Shown one piece after another: positions 25,444-33,631 of a DNA stretch of 64,000 bases. The notes under the pieces are model-generated. The model ran no database searches, was not told the origin of the DNA, and saw only the letters and a program-made list of their open reading frames with translations. The position numbers and the translations under genes are program-made. Position 1 is the stretch's first letter. Every line of letters begins with the position of its first letter. This stretch comes from a virus: the IMG/VR virus record IMGVR_UViG_3300024252_000004, positions 216,770 to 280,769 of that record, one strand, 5' to 3'.

Positions 25444-25702
25444 TTGGCGTAAGCTACTATTTAAGCCTTTCGGCATCCTTGTAGTTATCTTGAGGCACAT
25501 AACCTCATGGTACATTGCTCCAATATGGGCCTTCTGCTTTCCCTACTTTGTAGGTGATGAAAGCTTCCTTCTGAGTGCCGCAATGGCGCTCGTTGTTGGT
25601 TTTGGATCGTACAAACTGTGGTCAGATTACGAGCCAGAACTGGATGGACAGATTACTATTGACGAATTGAAAAATCCTGTTAAGGATGATTTGTCTGAGT
25701 AG
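25430..25702 (+). CDS. Small membrane protein, 90 aa
   Basis: Overlaps the kinase gene by 14 bases. Two hydrophobic segments (ILVVILRHITSWYIAPIWAF and LLSAAMALVVGFG) predict inner-membrane insertion, followed by an acidic soluble tail. Unknown function. Confidence 0.7.
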   Translation: MGKYNWRKLLFKPFGILVVILRHITSWYIAPIWAFCFPYFVGDESFLLSAAMALVVGFGSYKLWSDYEPELDGQITIDELKNPVKDDLSE

Positions 25703-25743
25703 TTTTAACAACGGTACTAGATCCTAGACAAGGGTTATCGAAA

Positions 25744-26076
25744 ATGGGTTTGCGTTTCTACTCAGGTTCTCCGTTTGAACCTGAGCATGTGTATGTTCCT
25801 GAGTTGATCCCAGAAGGTGAACCGCTCGCCTATGGGAACACTAGGGCGGTTTGTTTGATCCTTGAGGATTTGAATCAGGTTAATCAAGAATTTGATCTCG
25901 GCATTTCCTTAAGTGGAAGCGATTGTGCATTGGATCCTATTTCTGCTGATGATGCTTTGAGGTTGGCTTCTGCGCTGGAGATTTATCTATTGGATGTTCT
26001 CAAGCAAGATAGGCTTGATGGGCCGAAATTTCTTATCACAAGCGTTCTTAATGAGCCTCAGGGGGCCGATAGATAG
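25744..26076 (+). CDS. Hypothetical protein, 110 aa
   Basis: ATG 25744. No recognised motif; acidic, with a helical C-terminal half (DALRLASALEIYLLDVL). Lies between the membrane protein and nucleotidyltransferase genes. Confidence 0.65.
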   Translation: MGLRFYSGSPFEPEHVYVPELIPEGEPLAYGNTRAVCLILEDLNQVNQEFDLGISLSGSDCALDPISADDALRLASALEIYLLDVLKQDRLDGPKFLITSVLNEPQGADR

Positions 26077-26077
26077 C

Positions 26078-26179
26078 TTGAGTGAGTTGAGCTTCACGCC
26101 GCAATATCAAACGAGACGCGAGCTTCTCATGGAATTCGTTGAGTTTCTGAGGTCTTGCGATGGGTTTTACGCATGGTGA
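26078..26179 (+). CDS. Possible micro-ORF, 33 aa
   Basis: TTG 26078 to TGA 26177-26179 encodes a helical peptide (TRRELLMEFVEFLRSC). The ribosome site is poor (GGGGCC). It fills an otherwise empty 130-base gap, so it may be real, but support is weak. Confidence 0.3.
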   Translation: MSELSFTPQYQTRRELLMEFVEFLRSCDGFYAW

Positions 26180-26209
26180 ACTGCTACAAAGAAGAGTTGG
26201 AGAATTAAA

Positions 26210-27397
26210 ATGGATGTTAAGCTGCCGGAAAATCATTCTGAATTTGATATCAGAAAGCATTCCATCATCGTTGGGCTTGGAGGTTCCAAGTCATATGGGA
26301 CAAACCATCCTCTTAGTGATACTGATTGGAAGGGTGTGCTCGTAGCGCCTCGCCGTTACAATATGACGGATCTGTATAACTTCGATCAAACTACTTGGAA
26401 GTCTGAGGAGAAATCTGGCAGGCTCTCTGAGCAGGCAGGTCTTGAGGAAGCAGACGAAGAGGGTGTTATCTATGGTTTCAATAAATTCGTTAAGCTATGC
26501 GCTGCGTGCAATCCGAACGTAATCGAACTTCTCTTTCTTCGAGAAGAAGATTACGCTATCGTAACTGACGAAGGCAGATACCTTATCGAGAACAGGGATC
26601 TGTTCCTTTCTCAGAGAGCACTGTATACCTTCACGGGTTACGCTATGTCTCAGCTTAAGAGGATTCGCACTCACAAGAGTTGGATCGATAACCCACCCAC
26701 ACATAAGCCTACTCGGGAAGAGTTTGGTCTGCCAGAGCACAGGGCATTGCCAAACGATCAGTTGCAGGCTGCTCGAAAGCTTGTTACTCGTCACCTATCG
26801 TCGCTTGCTCCGTGGCTTCTTGATGCAAACAATGAACACAAGGAAGTCTTTTACGAAGGGCTCTACAACATTGTGGGTCTGCTTGCCGAAGAGTCGGGAG
26901 TATCTCTACCAGAGTGCGATAGTTGGCTTGAGATTGAAGAGGTAGCTGAGAACTGTGCTGCTAAGACTCTTGGTTTCGACTCTAATTTTATGGATTATCT
27001 CCGTAGAGAAAAGGTATACGGTCAGAGGCGGCAGCAGTACAAGCAGTATACTTCTTGGCTTAAGAACAGAAATCCTGCAAGGGCAGAGATCGAGTCTCGA
27101 TACGGCTACGATTGTAAACATGCGATGCACCTTGTCAGACTTCTTAGGATGGGAGAAGAGATTCTTCTTACGGGAAACATGAATGTGTACCGCCCTGACA
27201 GGAAGGAGCTTCTTGAGATCCGCAATGGTTCTTGGAAATATGATTACCTTGTCGAGTGGGGCGATGCCAAGGTCGAAGCCCTCAATCAGATGGTAAGAGA
27301 AGGCGCGGCTGTTGTGCCAAAGACTCCGAAGCTGGCTGAGATTGCAGAAGTCTCAATGGAAGTTAAGGAAAGGTTCCTCGCGAGAGTTGGAGAATAA
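26210..27397 (+). CDS. Predicted nucleotidyltransferase, YcgL/RlaP-like
   Basis: 395 residues. The Pol-beta-type motif is GSKSYGTNHPLSDTDWKGV near residues 24-42 (GS then SDxD, metal ligands). This matches COG3541 proteins, including RlaP, which occurs with RNA repair genes. The long helical C-terminus is typical of the group. Probably adds nucleotides to RNA ends or modifies a small molecule. It lies four bases before CoaD. Confidence 0.8.
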   Translation: MDVKLPENHSEFDIRKHSIIVGLGGSKSYGTNHPLSDTDWKGVLVAPRRYNMTDLYNFDQTTWKSEEKSGRLSEQAGLEEADEEGVIYGFNKFVKLCAACNPNVIELLFLREEDYAIVTDEGRYLIENRDLFLSQRALYTFTGYAMSQLKRIRTHKSWIDNPPTHKPTREEFGLPEHRALPNDQLQAARKLVTRHLSSLAPWLLDANNEHKEVFYEGLYNIVGLLAEESGVSLPECDSWLEIEEVAENCAAKTLGFDSNFMDYLRREKVYGQRRQQYKQYTSWLKNRNPARAEIESRYGYDCKHAMHLVRLLRMGEEILLTGNMNVYRPDRKELLEIRNGSWKYDYLVEWGDAKVEALNQMVREGAAVVPKTPKLAEIAEVSMEVKERFLARVGE

Positions 27398-27400
27398 AGT

Positions 27401-27892
27401 ATGACTACGGCAATCTATGCAGGATCATTTGATCCGTTTACCTTTGGCCACCTATCAATCGTTACTGCTGCGGCAAGAATGTTTGACGAAGTGCTGGTAC
27501 TTGTAGCAGATAATCCTGAGAAGGAATGTCTGTTCTCTCCAGACGAAAGAAAGGACCTAATCCATACCGTAATTAGGGATGGATTTAAAGGGCTTGGCAC
27601 CAACGTTAGGGCGGTGAAGTACAGCGGATACATTGTTGATTTTGCTAATGTAGTTGGTGCCGAAGTCTTAGTGAGAGGCATTCGTGATGCAAGTGATGTT
27701 GTGTACGAAATGAATGTTGCCGAGATCAATTCAGCTTTTGCGCCAGGTATTCAAACAGTTTTCCTTCCTGCTAATCGCTCCTTGTCAGAGGTTAGTTCGA
27801 GCGAGGTAAAGCGTAGGTTTGCCGCAGGAGAAAGTATTAACTATTACTGCCCTCCACAAATCGTTAGAGCAATGAAAGTAAAGGCAGAGTAA
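27401..27892 (+). CDS. coaD: Phosphopantetheine adenylyltransferase (CoaD)
   Basis: Makes dephospho-CoA from phosphopantetheine and ATP. 163 residues, normal for CoaD. GSFDPFTFGHL (TxGH in place of HxGH, usual for CoaD), the RGIRDASD segment, and the SEVSSSEVKR ATP motif are all present. It overlaps CoaE by one base (TAATG), so the last two CoA steps are coupled. Confidence 0.95.
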   Translation: MTTAIYAGSFDPFTFGHLSIVTAAARMFDEVLVLVADNPEKECLFSPDERKDLIHTVIRDGFKGLGTNVRAVKYSGYIVDFANVVGAEVLVRGIRDASDVVYEMNVAEINSAFAPGIQTVFLPANRSLSEVSSSEVKRRFAAGESINYYCPPQIVRAMKVKAE

Positions 27893-28494
27893 TGTATGTA
27901 GTTGGCGTAACCGGAGGCATTGGTTCTGGAAAATCTACTGTATGTAGAGTATTGGCTGAGCGATTTCAGATCCCTTTCATCTATGTTGATAAGATTTCGA
28001 GAGAGATCGTGCAGCCGGGGATGCCTCTTAACGTTGAGATCCGTGAAGTGTTCGGGGATGAAGCCATGCTTTCCGATGGAAACATCAACAGAGCATACTT
28101 TAGAGCTATGATTATCGCGGACCCAGAGCAGAAGGCACTTGTTGATAAGACTTTCTATCCTCACATGAAGAATGAGATCGATAGGAAGCTTGCAAATCTA
28201 AAGGAGAACGGCTTCTTGGTTGTCGGTATTGAGAATGCTATGATGATTGAGTTCGGAGCAACGTCTTACGTCAACAAGGTTGTGGTTGTTGCTTGTTCTG
28301 AGGAGTCTCAGCTTCGCAGAGTGATGGAGCGAGATAATCAAACTGAGGAGTCGGCAAGGGGAATGATGAAATTGCAGATGCCTCTTGAGGAAAAGAGGAA
28401 ACATGCAGACCTTGTCATCACAAACGATGGCACGCTTGCAGAGCTACGCGATCAAATCAATTCTCTTTATGAAAGTCTCCCGAGAATCAAATGA
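27892..28494 (+). CDS. coaE: Dephospho-CoA kinase (CoaE)
   Basis: Phosphorylates dephospho-CoA to CoA. 200 residues with Walker A GGIGSGKST at residues 7-15, the VDKISREIVQPG segment (usually DAD) and the late RVMERDNQTEESAR lid, all family hallmarks. Coupled to CoaD upstream and overlapping the thioesterase downstream. Confidence 0.93.
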   Translation: MYVVGVTGGIGSGKSTVCRVLAERFQIPFIYVDKISREIVQPGMPLNVEIREVFGDEAMLSDGNINRAYFRAMIIADPEQKALVDKTFYPHMKNEIDRKLANLKENGFLVVGIENAMMIEFGATSYVNKVVVVACSEESQLRRVMERDNQTEESARGMMKLQMPLEEKRKHADLVITNDGTLAELRDQINSLYESLPRIK

Positions 28495-28886
28495 ATGTAT
28501 TTCAAGAGTACACTAAGTGTTCGTGGTACATTGTTAAGCATCCTCAGCTAAATGCTACAACCAATCTATTTGGTGGGCAGCTATTGGCATGGCTTGATGA
28601 GGCTACAGCTATCTATGCTTCAACTTACATGGCAGAGAATAGAGTTGTTACTGCAAGATTGAATGGCCTTGACTTTCAGATTCCAACAGAGCTTGGAATG
28701 GTTGTTACGATTTGGGCCAAAGTAATCAAAGAGGGTAATTCTTCATTGACGCTTGAGGCTGTCGCAACGAAGCGTCGCATGGGTGATCAGGAAGAGATAG
28801 AGGTAGCGAAGACGACCCTGGTATTCGTCGCTATTGATGACGAGGATAACTCTAAGGTATGGAAGCCCGAGAGATTTACTAATTAG
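28491..28886 (+). CDS. Acyl-CoA thioesterase, hotdog fold
   Basis: 131 residues of the YciA/acyl-CoA hydrolase type: NLFGGQLLAWLDEATAIYA with the catalytic acid in the long helix, then a beta sheet. Releases CoA from acyl-CoA. With CoaD and CoaE it forms a three-gene CoA set, which would raise free CoA in the infected cell. Confidence 0.88.
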   Translation: MNVFQEYTKCSWYIVKHPQLNATTNLFGGQLLAWLDEATAIYASTYMAENRVVTARLNGLDFQIPTELGMVVTIWAKVIKEGNSSLTLEAVATKRRMGDQEEIEVAKTTLVFVAIDDEDNSKVWKPERFTN

Positions 28887-28913
28887 TTTATATCATGTGA
28901 CGAGGAATCGCAC

Positions 28914-29711
28914 ATGAAAATTTTCATTCTTGCACATCAACTATATAGACTTGGATTCGTAAAGGAATCTCAGAAAGCAATGGGTTTAGGTAACGTATTG
29001 CAGACCTGGGATTTTGATAAAGATCAGTCTACTGATCAGGAAATGTATGATAGCGACGACTCTGCGACATACGAAGAGGATAGCCGCACGATTAATGACA
29101 CTCAGATCAGTAACCAGATGGGTCTTCAGAATTCTCCAAGAGAAACCCAGCAAGCAAGCTCCGAAGTATTATGGCAGAGCGCCCCTCTGCCGAGAGATCA
29201 CGCAATCATCAAGAGACTGACAGATTACTTCGCTAAAATTTGGCCTGCCATTAAGTCTGAGCCGGGGGCAACAATCTCTGCTTCCGATGCTACAAAGGCA
29301 GCCAAGGTATTTAAGTATTTCGATCAGAGCTTCAAAGATAAAATGGACAGGCCGGGCCGGATTGCGCAAAGCGGTATGGCTATTCAGCCTGCACAGGCAA
29401 TGGAGATTGTATCTCTTGCTACTCAAGAGTTCCTACTTTCCGTATCTGATGCAGATTATCAGTATCAGTACCTAAAAGAATTGCAAGATTGGGGACACGG
29501 AATCTATCAGGAATATGCAGACTACTATTACGATAGGGTAGACCCTTCTGGTAGAGAGCAGTGGATGGCCGACGCAGTCAAGAGAGTAGATGAAGCTCCA
29601 GAGATAACAGATAATGAATTCACTGATCTGAAGAGGAGATTTAATGAGGGACAAAGACGATGGGAAGAGTCCCAGGGAAGAACTTGGGGTGACCAAGAAG
29701 ACGTGGACTAG
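28914..29711 (+). CDS. Hypothetical protein, 265 aa
   Basis: ATG 28914. The N-terminal helix (IFILAHQLYRLGFVKESQKA) resembles the start of the 45131 product (YFHLERLREALKKAGFKRQA). A Q/S/D-rich linker follows, then a helical domain with SDATKAAKVFKYFDQSFKDK. Unknown; the shared N-terminal helix may be a targeting or assembly signal. Confidence 0.7.
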   Translation: MKIFILAHQLYRLGFVKESQKAMGLGNVLQTWDFDKDQSTDQEMYDSDDSATYEEDSRTINDTQISNQMGLQNSPRETQQASSEVLWQSAPLPRDHAIIKRLTDYFAKIWPAIKSEPGATISASDATKAAKVFKYFDQSFKDKMDRPGRIAQSGMAIQPAQAMEIVSLATQEFLLSVSDADYQYQYLKELQDWGHGIYQEYADYYYDRVDPSGREQWMADAVKRVDEAPEITDNEFTDLKRRFNEGQRRWEESQGRTWGDQEDVD

Positions 29712-29730
29712 AGTAATCTTTGAGGGACAC

Positions 29731-30087
29731 ATGAAGATTCATTGGGTTCCCGAAGAGTTTCTTGGAAATCTTATTGCAGATATAAATCACAGATATGATG
29801 TCTGCCCTTCCCTCATTGAGCAAAAGGATGTTTTAATTCTTGATCCTGGCGGCATGATGATGCTGCACAGTAAGCCTATCGAATTTGAAGTTGACGGCTA
29901 TCGTTTTGATCTGCGACCAGAATGGCATTCTCGCATTGAGTATAGGTGGAGCAGGGGGAAGGAGCGAGTAGGGTTGATGAAGGTATATATGAATAGTAAT
30001 TGCTACCTCCTACCCGAAGACCTTTACGAGAAGGTTTCTGATAAGCTAAAGGAGCTTGAACCTATAGCTGAGAGGCTTTTAAGGTAA
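29731..30087 (+). CDS. Hypothetical protein, 118 aa
   Basis: The frame is open from 29644 but ATG 29731 (MKIHWVPEEF) has GAGGG four bases upstream and avoids a long overlap. A mixed alpha/beta protein; no family recognised. Its stop faces the minus-strand methyltransferase. Confidence 0.65.
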   Translation: MKIHWVPEEFLGNLIADINHRYDVCPSLIEQKDVLILDPGGMMMLHSKPIEFEVDGYRFDLRPEWHSRIEYRWSRGKERVGLMKVYMNSNCYLLPEDLYEKVSDKLKELEPIAERLLR

Positions 30088-30103
30088 GCTTCTGTGCGAG
30101 CCG

Positions 30104-30628
30104 CTACTTATTAGCAATGACAGTTAGGTTTTTCGGTTTAGATTTTACCTTCTTAACGCTTTTGAATCCATTTTCCAAAAGTATATCTTTTAGAAGCTCG
30201 AAATCATAACCTGATTTATGAACATCCCAAACTAATCCTTTTTCCGATTCCTTTTGATGTCCCCAAAATCCAAAACGAGCCACAGCTTCGTAGCTAAATT
30301 GACGACGCATTTTAGTTTTTCTATTGGGATCTAAGAATTGCTCTATGTGAAGTCTTAAATTTGGAACAATAATTTCGCAGACGCCATCATTTTTCAAAAT
30401 AGTGTGCCAAGCTTTAATGGTTCTATTTGCATCATAAAATGTGAGATGTTCTAAAAAGTGTCTGCTAAAAATAGCATCAACTGATTCTGGCTCCACATGC
30501 TCTGTGATCTCCCAGGCATTGCAAACGTATTTTACGTTTGGGAAGGAACGAATGTCAACACCATCATATTCTTCCCTTCTTGGTCTATCACCACAACCAA
30601 ATTCTAAGCCGATAATTTTGTTTTTCAT
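30104..30628 (-). CDS. SAM-dependent methyltransferase (class I)
   Basis: 174 residues on the minus strand, ATG at 30628 behind GGAGTT. Motif I GLEFGCGD near residues 7-14, acidic VDIRS, then DAIFSRHFLEHLTF and IIVPNL are the Methyltransf_11 pattern. Substrate unknown; such phage enzymes act on sugars, small molecules or nucleic acid. The region is more AT-rich than its surroundings, as are the HNH genes, so it may be a recent arrival. Confidence 0.85.
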   Translation of the reverse strand: MKNKIIGLEFGCGDRPRREEYDGVDIRSFPNVKYVCNAWEITEHVEPESVDAIFSRHFLEHLTFYDANRTIKAWHTILKNDGVCEIIVPNLRLHIEQFLDPNRKTKMRRQFSYEAVARFGFWGHQKESEKGLVWDVHKSGYDFELLKDILLENGFKSVKKVKSKPKNLTVIANK

Positions 30629-30687
30629 AGGAACTCCATATAGTAAATAGAAATATTACCACTAAGTAATGAGTGTGTTGAAAAAAA

Positions 30688-30720
30688 GTTTGCTAAATTT
30701 CTCACAGGATGGTATAAAGG
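30688..30720 (+). promoter_or_regulatory. Phage promoter copy 6
   Basis: GTTTGCTAAATTT, CTCACAGGAT, GGTATAAAGG. It lies 25 bases before tRNA-Gly. Confidence 0.75.
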
Positions 30721-30744
30721 GAACGTGGCGAGAGCCATTTTTAT

Positions 30745-30820
30745 GCGGGTATAGCTCAGTTGGTAGAGCGTCAGCCTTCCAAGCTGAATGTCGTGGGTTC
30801 GAACCCCATTGCCCGCTCCA
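30745..30820 (+). tRNA. tRNA-Gly(TCC), CCA encoded
   Basis: Acceptor GCGGGTA/TGCCCGC, D stem GCTC/GAGC, anticodon stem TCAGC/GCTGA with loop CTTCCAA (TCC), T stem GTGGG/CCCAT, encoded CCA. All arms pair. Confidence 0.95.
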
Positions 30821-30847
30821 TAAGCGTAGATAAAAGAGGTGAACTAA

Positions 30848-31060
30848 GTGGACAAAGTCGTAGGTTACACGAGGTATAAGTTGGACACTGATACGGGTGC
30901 TCTTGAAGCTGTTGGTCCAAGGCTAAAAACCTGTACGGCTTTCAAGGAAAGGGAGGATATCGTAATTATTCTTCCAGCAAGTGGCCCTCTTCATATGGGG
31001 CGCGAAATTCAAATCCCTATTGAGATTCTGAAAGAGTTTCTCGCAGAGAATGGTGATTGA
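30848..31060 (+). CDS. Hypothetical protein, 70 aa
   Basis: GTG 30848 behind AGAGGTGAA. Small beta-rich protein with no recognised motif. It lies between tRNA-Gly and the HD hydrolase. Confidence 0.65.
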   Translation: MDKVVGYTRYKLDTDTGALEAVGPRLKTCTAFKEREDIVIILPASGPLHMGREIQIPIEILKEFLAENGD

Positions 31061-31062
31061 AA

Positions 31063-31710
31063 ATGGAATACCCACTCGAATATCTTAGGCACAAAGAGAG
31101 GATGAGAGCTTGGCTGCTTGGTAGTCAATACTACGATGCAATTAAAGCGATGGCTTTTGCCGGTAAGTATCATGTGGGGATGAGAAAGGATGGGTTGACT
31201 CCAGAGTTTCACCATCAGATTTCTATCGCACATTACGTTAGGACACTTCCTAATCTGATCAATCCAGAACATGCATTGGTGACATCATTCCTGCATGACT
31301 TGGTGGAAGATTACGATGTGCCAGCGGATACAGTTCGTAATCAGTTTGGTGAAGTAGTTTGCACCGCAGTTCTTCTTATGTCTAAGAAGTACATGGGGCA
31401 CACGAAACCGACTGAAGAATACTATCTTGCAATGAGAGACAATTCGGTTGCCTCCATTTGTAAGGGAGCGGATAGGATTCACAATTTCCAGACGATGCCC
31501 TCTGTATTCTCATGCGAGAAGCAGCTAAGGTACATCGCGGAGTGTGAGCAACACATCCTTCCGATGCTTGCAGAAGCGAGAAATATATATCCTGTTCAGG
31601 AGTTGGCTTACGAAAACATTAAGCACGCGCTGAAGGGACAGATTGAGTTGATAAAGCTTGTGATTGCAGCAAGGCAGTCACCGGCAGAGGCAGATGTCAT
31701 AAAGGCATAA
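31063..31710 (+). CDS. HD-domain hydrolase, SpoT/MESH1-like
   Basis: About 215 residues. HH near the start of the domain, FLHDLVEDYDV (HD plus ED, as in RelA/SpoT hydrolases) and KGADRIHNFQTM (usual ADRxHN) are seen. Such enzymes remove pyrophosphate from (p)ppGpp or related alarmones with Mn. No synthetase domain. A second copy is at 60503. It could blunt stringent or alarmone-toxin signalling. Start ATG 31063 chosen over TTG 31057. Confidence 0.82.
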   Translation: MEYPLEYLRHKERMRAWLLGSQYYDAIKAMAFAGKYHVGMRKDGLTPEFHHQISIAHYVRTLPNLINPEHALVTSFLHDLVEDYDVPADTVRNQFGEVVCTAVLLMSKKYMGHTKPTEEYYLAMRDNSVASICKGADRIHNFQTMPSVFSCEKQLRYIAECEQHILPMLAEARNIYPVQELAYENIKHALKGQIELIKLVIAARQSPAEADVIKA

Positions 31711-31724
31711 TAAAAGGAGAAGTC

Positions 31725-32340
31725 ATGAGCAAGTTTAGTTTGCCAGCGGGTGTCAGAGGATACTCCGCTAATGATAGTCTCCAGCGGAGGTTGGTTCATC
31801 AGTGAACTGACTTCTTGGCTGGAAGCTTGGGGTTATAGATTCATTGAGGTGCCATCACTGGTCCCGCTTGAAACATTCAAAACCTGTACTGAAGGTACAG
31901 AAAACCGAATGTTTGAGCTTGACGAAAGTACGGTGCTGATTCCAGAGGTTACGAATTATGTTCGTGCTATGGGGTCGGCTAAGCTTGGTTGTTCTAAGGT
32001 CTATTACGTTGCCAGATGTTTCAGAAATGAAACAAGCACAGGCAAGGAGAGACTAAAAGAATTTACTCAGGTTGGTGTAGAACTTCTTGGAGATAATTCT
32101 CTCGATTGCCGCAAGGTAGTCAGAAGGGATGCCATAAGACTCTTCAAGAAGGTGCTGCCATCGGAAGCATGGACGTTAGAGGATGATGTTGAAAGAGGTT
32201 TGAACCTGTACGATGATACGGGGAAGACCTTTGAGGTGACATCTACTAAGTTAAAGAAACAATTGCTTGGCGGCGGACCATATGACGGTGGCGCAGGTTG
32301 GGCGTTAGGTTTGGAGAGGTTAATCCTTGCAAAAGAATAA
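31725..32340 (+). CDS. Minimal histidyl-tRNA synthetase-like protein, +1 frame change at UGA
   Basis: AAGGAG then ATG 31725 reads MSKFSLPAGVRGYSANDSLQ-RRLVHQ and stops at TGA 31803. Skipping the T moves to the frame ELTSWLEAWGYRFIEVPSL, which continues the HisRS N-terminus without a gap. The rest holds motif 2 (CFRNETSTGKERLKEFTQVG), a His-A-like segment (VERGLNLYDDTGKTFEV) and motif 3 (GGGPYDGG, then ALGLERLIL). About 204 residues: catalytic core only, no anticodon-binding domain. tRNA-His lies 940 bases downstream. Confidence 0.8.
31787..31805 (+). other. Candidate +1 frameshift site in the HisRS-like gene
   Basis: GGAGG at 31786-31790 lies nine bases before CAG-TGA-A. A +1 slip of the CAG tRNA past the U of UGA enters the downstream frame. 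This resembles prfB, where an internal ribosome-binding sequence and a UGA drive +1 shifting, though there the spacing is shorter and the slip codon is CUU. Confidence 0.4.
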
Positions 32341-32566
32341 TGTATTGGTGAACAAGAAGACTGGAGAAGTTCTTTATCGTAGGACAAAGGATGATAGTTC
32401 TTGCAGTCCTACGACCGCTGCTGCCATTACTCCTGTTAGTTCTGGCTCTCAGACTTTGCTGCCTCACCTTGAGTCTGACGATGGTTATTGTCCAATGTGT
32501 GACTGGGAGTTTGGTCCCTATGGGAATTGGTGTAATAATTCAAGTTGCCTTTCCTTTGGACTTTAA
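32327..32566 (+). CDS. Small zinc-ribbon protein, 79 aa
   Basis: TTG 32327 with GGAGAGG seven bases upstream, overlapping the HisRS-like stop. A serine/threonine-rich linker precedes CPMCDWEFGPYGNWCNNSSC, a four-cysteine zinc site. Unknown role. Confidence 0.55.
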   Translation: MQKNNVLVNKKTGEVLYRRTKDDSSCSPTTAAAITPVSSGSQTLLPHLESDDGYCPMCDWEFGPYGNWCNNSSCLSFGL

Positions 32567-32577
32567 TAGGAGTCATT

Positions 32578-32796
32578 ATGAATCTGTCTGATATGGTTAT
32601 GTCTTGGGCAAGAAGCCCGAAGTTGGTTGGCATTTTGACGAAGCCTGTAGTCGTAACTGACGAAGGAACTTTTGAGAAAGGAACCAAGAGCGACTTGCTG
32701 GTCTTGAAGGATGATGGAACTTATCACTTCGAAGTAGGTGATTGTGCATTCTCAGTTGCTAAGGATGAGATAGAAGTTTACGAAAGGAAGAATTGA
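32578..32796 (+). CDS. Hypothetical protein, 72 aa
   Basis: ATG 32578 behind TAGGAG. Small beta-rich protein, possibly SH3-like (VVVTDEGTFEKGTKSDLLVL, then GTYHFEVG). No family recognised. Confidence 0.65.
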   Translation: MNLSDMVMSWARSPKLVGILTKPVVVTDEGTFEKGTKSDLLVLKDDGTYHFEVGDCAFSVAKDEIEVYERKN

Positions 32797-32797
32797 A

Positions 32798-33277
32798 ATG
32801 AAACTTGAGCTTGCTTACAATATCGCCAACGGTGGCGATGGTTCCGCATCTATTGACTGGTATGAGAGCAGCGAACTTGCTGACTGGTACAATGACTACT
32901 CCCAAGGGAGAGGCGACGAAAGATATATGTGGGGTGAGCCGTGTAACGGCACTATCTCCATTACCTCAGACAGTCCTATGGAAGCCAATATCAGTGTCAT
33001 TACTGCTGTAAATCTCTATGGTAAAATGGTCTCTGACAAATACGATCAGGACCTTGAAGCTGCGGCATATCTCCTTGAGAATTTCCTTGGTGGAGAGAAA
33101 CCTGTCTTCACCGTGAAGTCTACCTCTTTTGTATATAGTAACAAGAGACGTTTCGGTATGGAAATTTTAATTGGAGATGAGAAGGTTCATGCAAAGTATG
33201 GAATAAGCAGTGAACCTACTGAGGCTGATCTGAGAAAGCTTGAGGACGAGCTTAACGCAATCGACCTCAACGAGTAA
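32798..33277 (+). CDS. Hypothetical acidic protein, 159 aa
   Basis: ATG 32798 behind AAGGAAG. The start (YNIANGGDGSASIDWYESSE) resembles the small protein at 8269. Ends in an acidic helix. It is followed after four bases by tRNA-His, so the tRNA is likely cut out of this transcript. Confidence 0.7.
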   Translation: MKLELAYNIANGGDGSASIDWYESSELADWYNDYSQGRGDERYMWGEPCNGTISITSDSPMEANISVITAVNLYGKMVSDKYDQDLEAAAYLLENFLGGEKPVFTVKSTSFVYSNKRRFGMEILIGDEKVHAKYGISSEPTEADLRKLEDELNAIDLNE

Positions 33278-33281
33278 ATAG

Positions 33282-33358
33282 AGAGGGTTGGTGTTAGCGG
33301 CCCAACATTTTCGCCTGTGACGTGAAAGACCTGGGTTCGAATCCCAGACCCTCTACCA
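33282..33358 (+). tRNA. tRNA-His(GTG), A73, CCA encoded
   Basis: Acceptor AGAGGGT/ACCCTCT, D stem GTGT/ACAT, anticodon stem TTCGC/GTGAA with loop CTGTGAC (GTG), T stem CTGGG/CCCAG. The discriminator is A73, not the usual C73; the base before position 1 is G. A73 tRNA-His is known from alphaproteobacteria. Confidence 0.9.
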
Positions 33359-33373
33359 TTTAAAGAGTTTGTA

Positions 33374-33628
33374 ATGTTTCTCAAAAGAGTAAGAGGACCA
33401 GTTCCTCGTGTGATATGTATTGATTGTAATGGTTACGGTTCTCATGCGGACTGTTTCGCTTTTCTAAGGAAAGGACTTGTAGTGAAGTGTTCTCGTTGTG
33501 CAGGAACCGGAGAGGTTAGCTGCTTCGCGGCGACTAACACTATGCCTCCTGCACCGTGGAGCCCTCGCTATGAGTATTATCACTACGCAAGAAACAAGCT
33601 GTTCTCACAGACTGGCGTGTTGAGGTAA
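33374..33628 (+). CDS. DnaJ-type zinc-finger-like small protein
   Basis: 84 residues with CIDCNGYG and CSRCAGTG, two halves of a DnaJ central-domain zinc site (CxxCxGxG). A single such unit is found in many small phage proteins and may bind unfolded protein or RNA. A similar one is at 34442. Confidence 0.7.
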   Translation: MFLKRVRGPVPRVICIDCNGYGSHADCFAFLRKGLVVKCSRCAGTGEVSCFAATNTMPPAPWSPRYEYYHYARNKLFSQTGVLR

Positions 33629-33631
33629 AAG

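Noticed and set aside
2668-32340. Alternative genetic code with UGA as glycine or tryptophan
   Set aside because: TGA ends most genes cleanly, including paralogs of the interrupted copy; only isolated cases have internal TGA.
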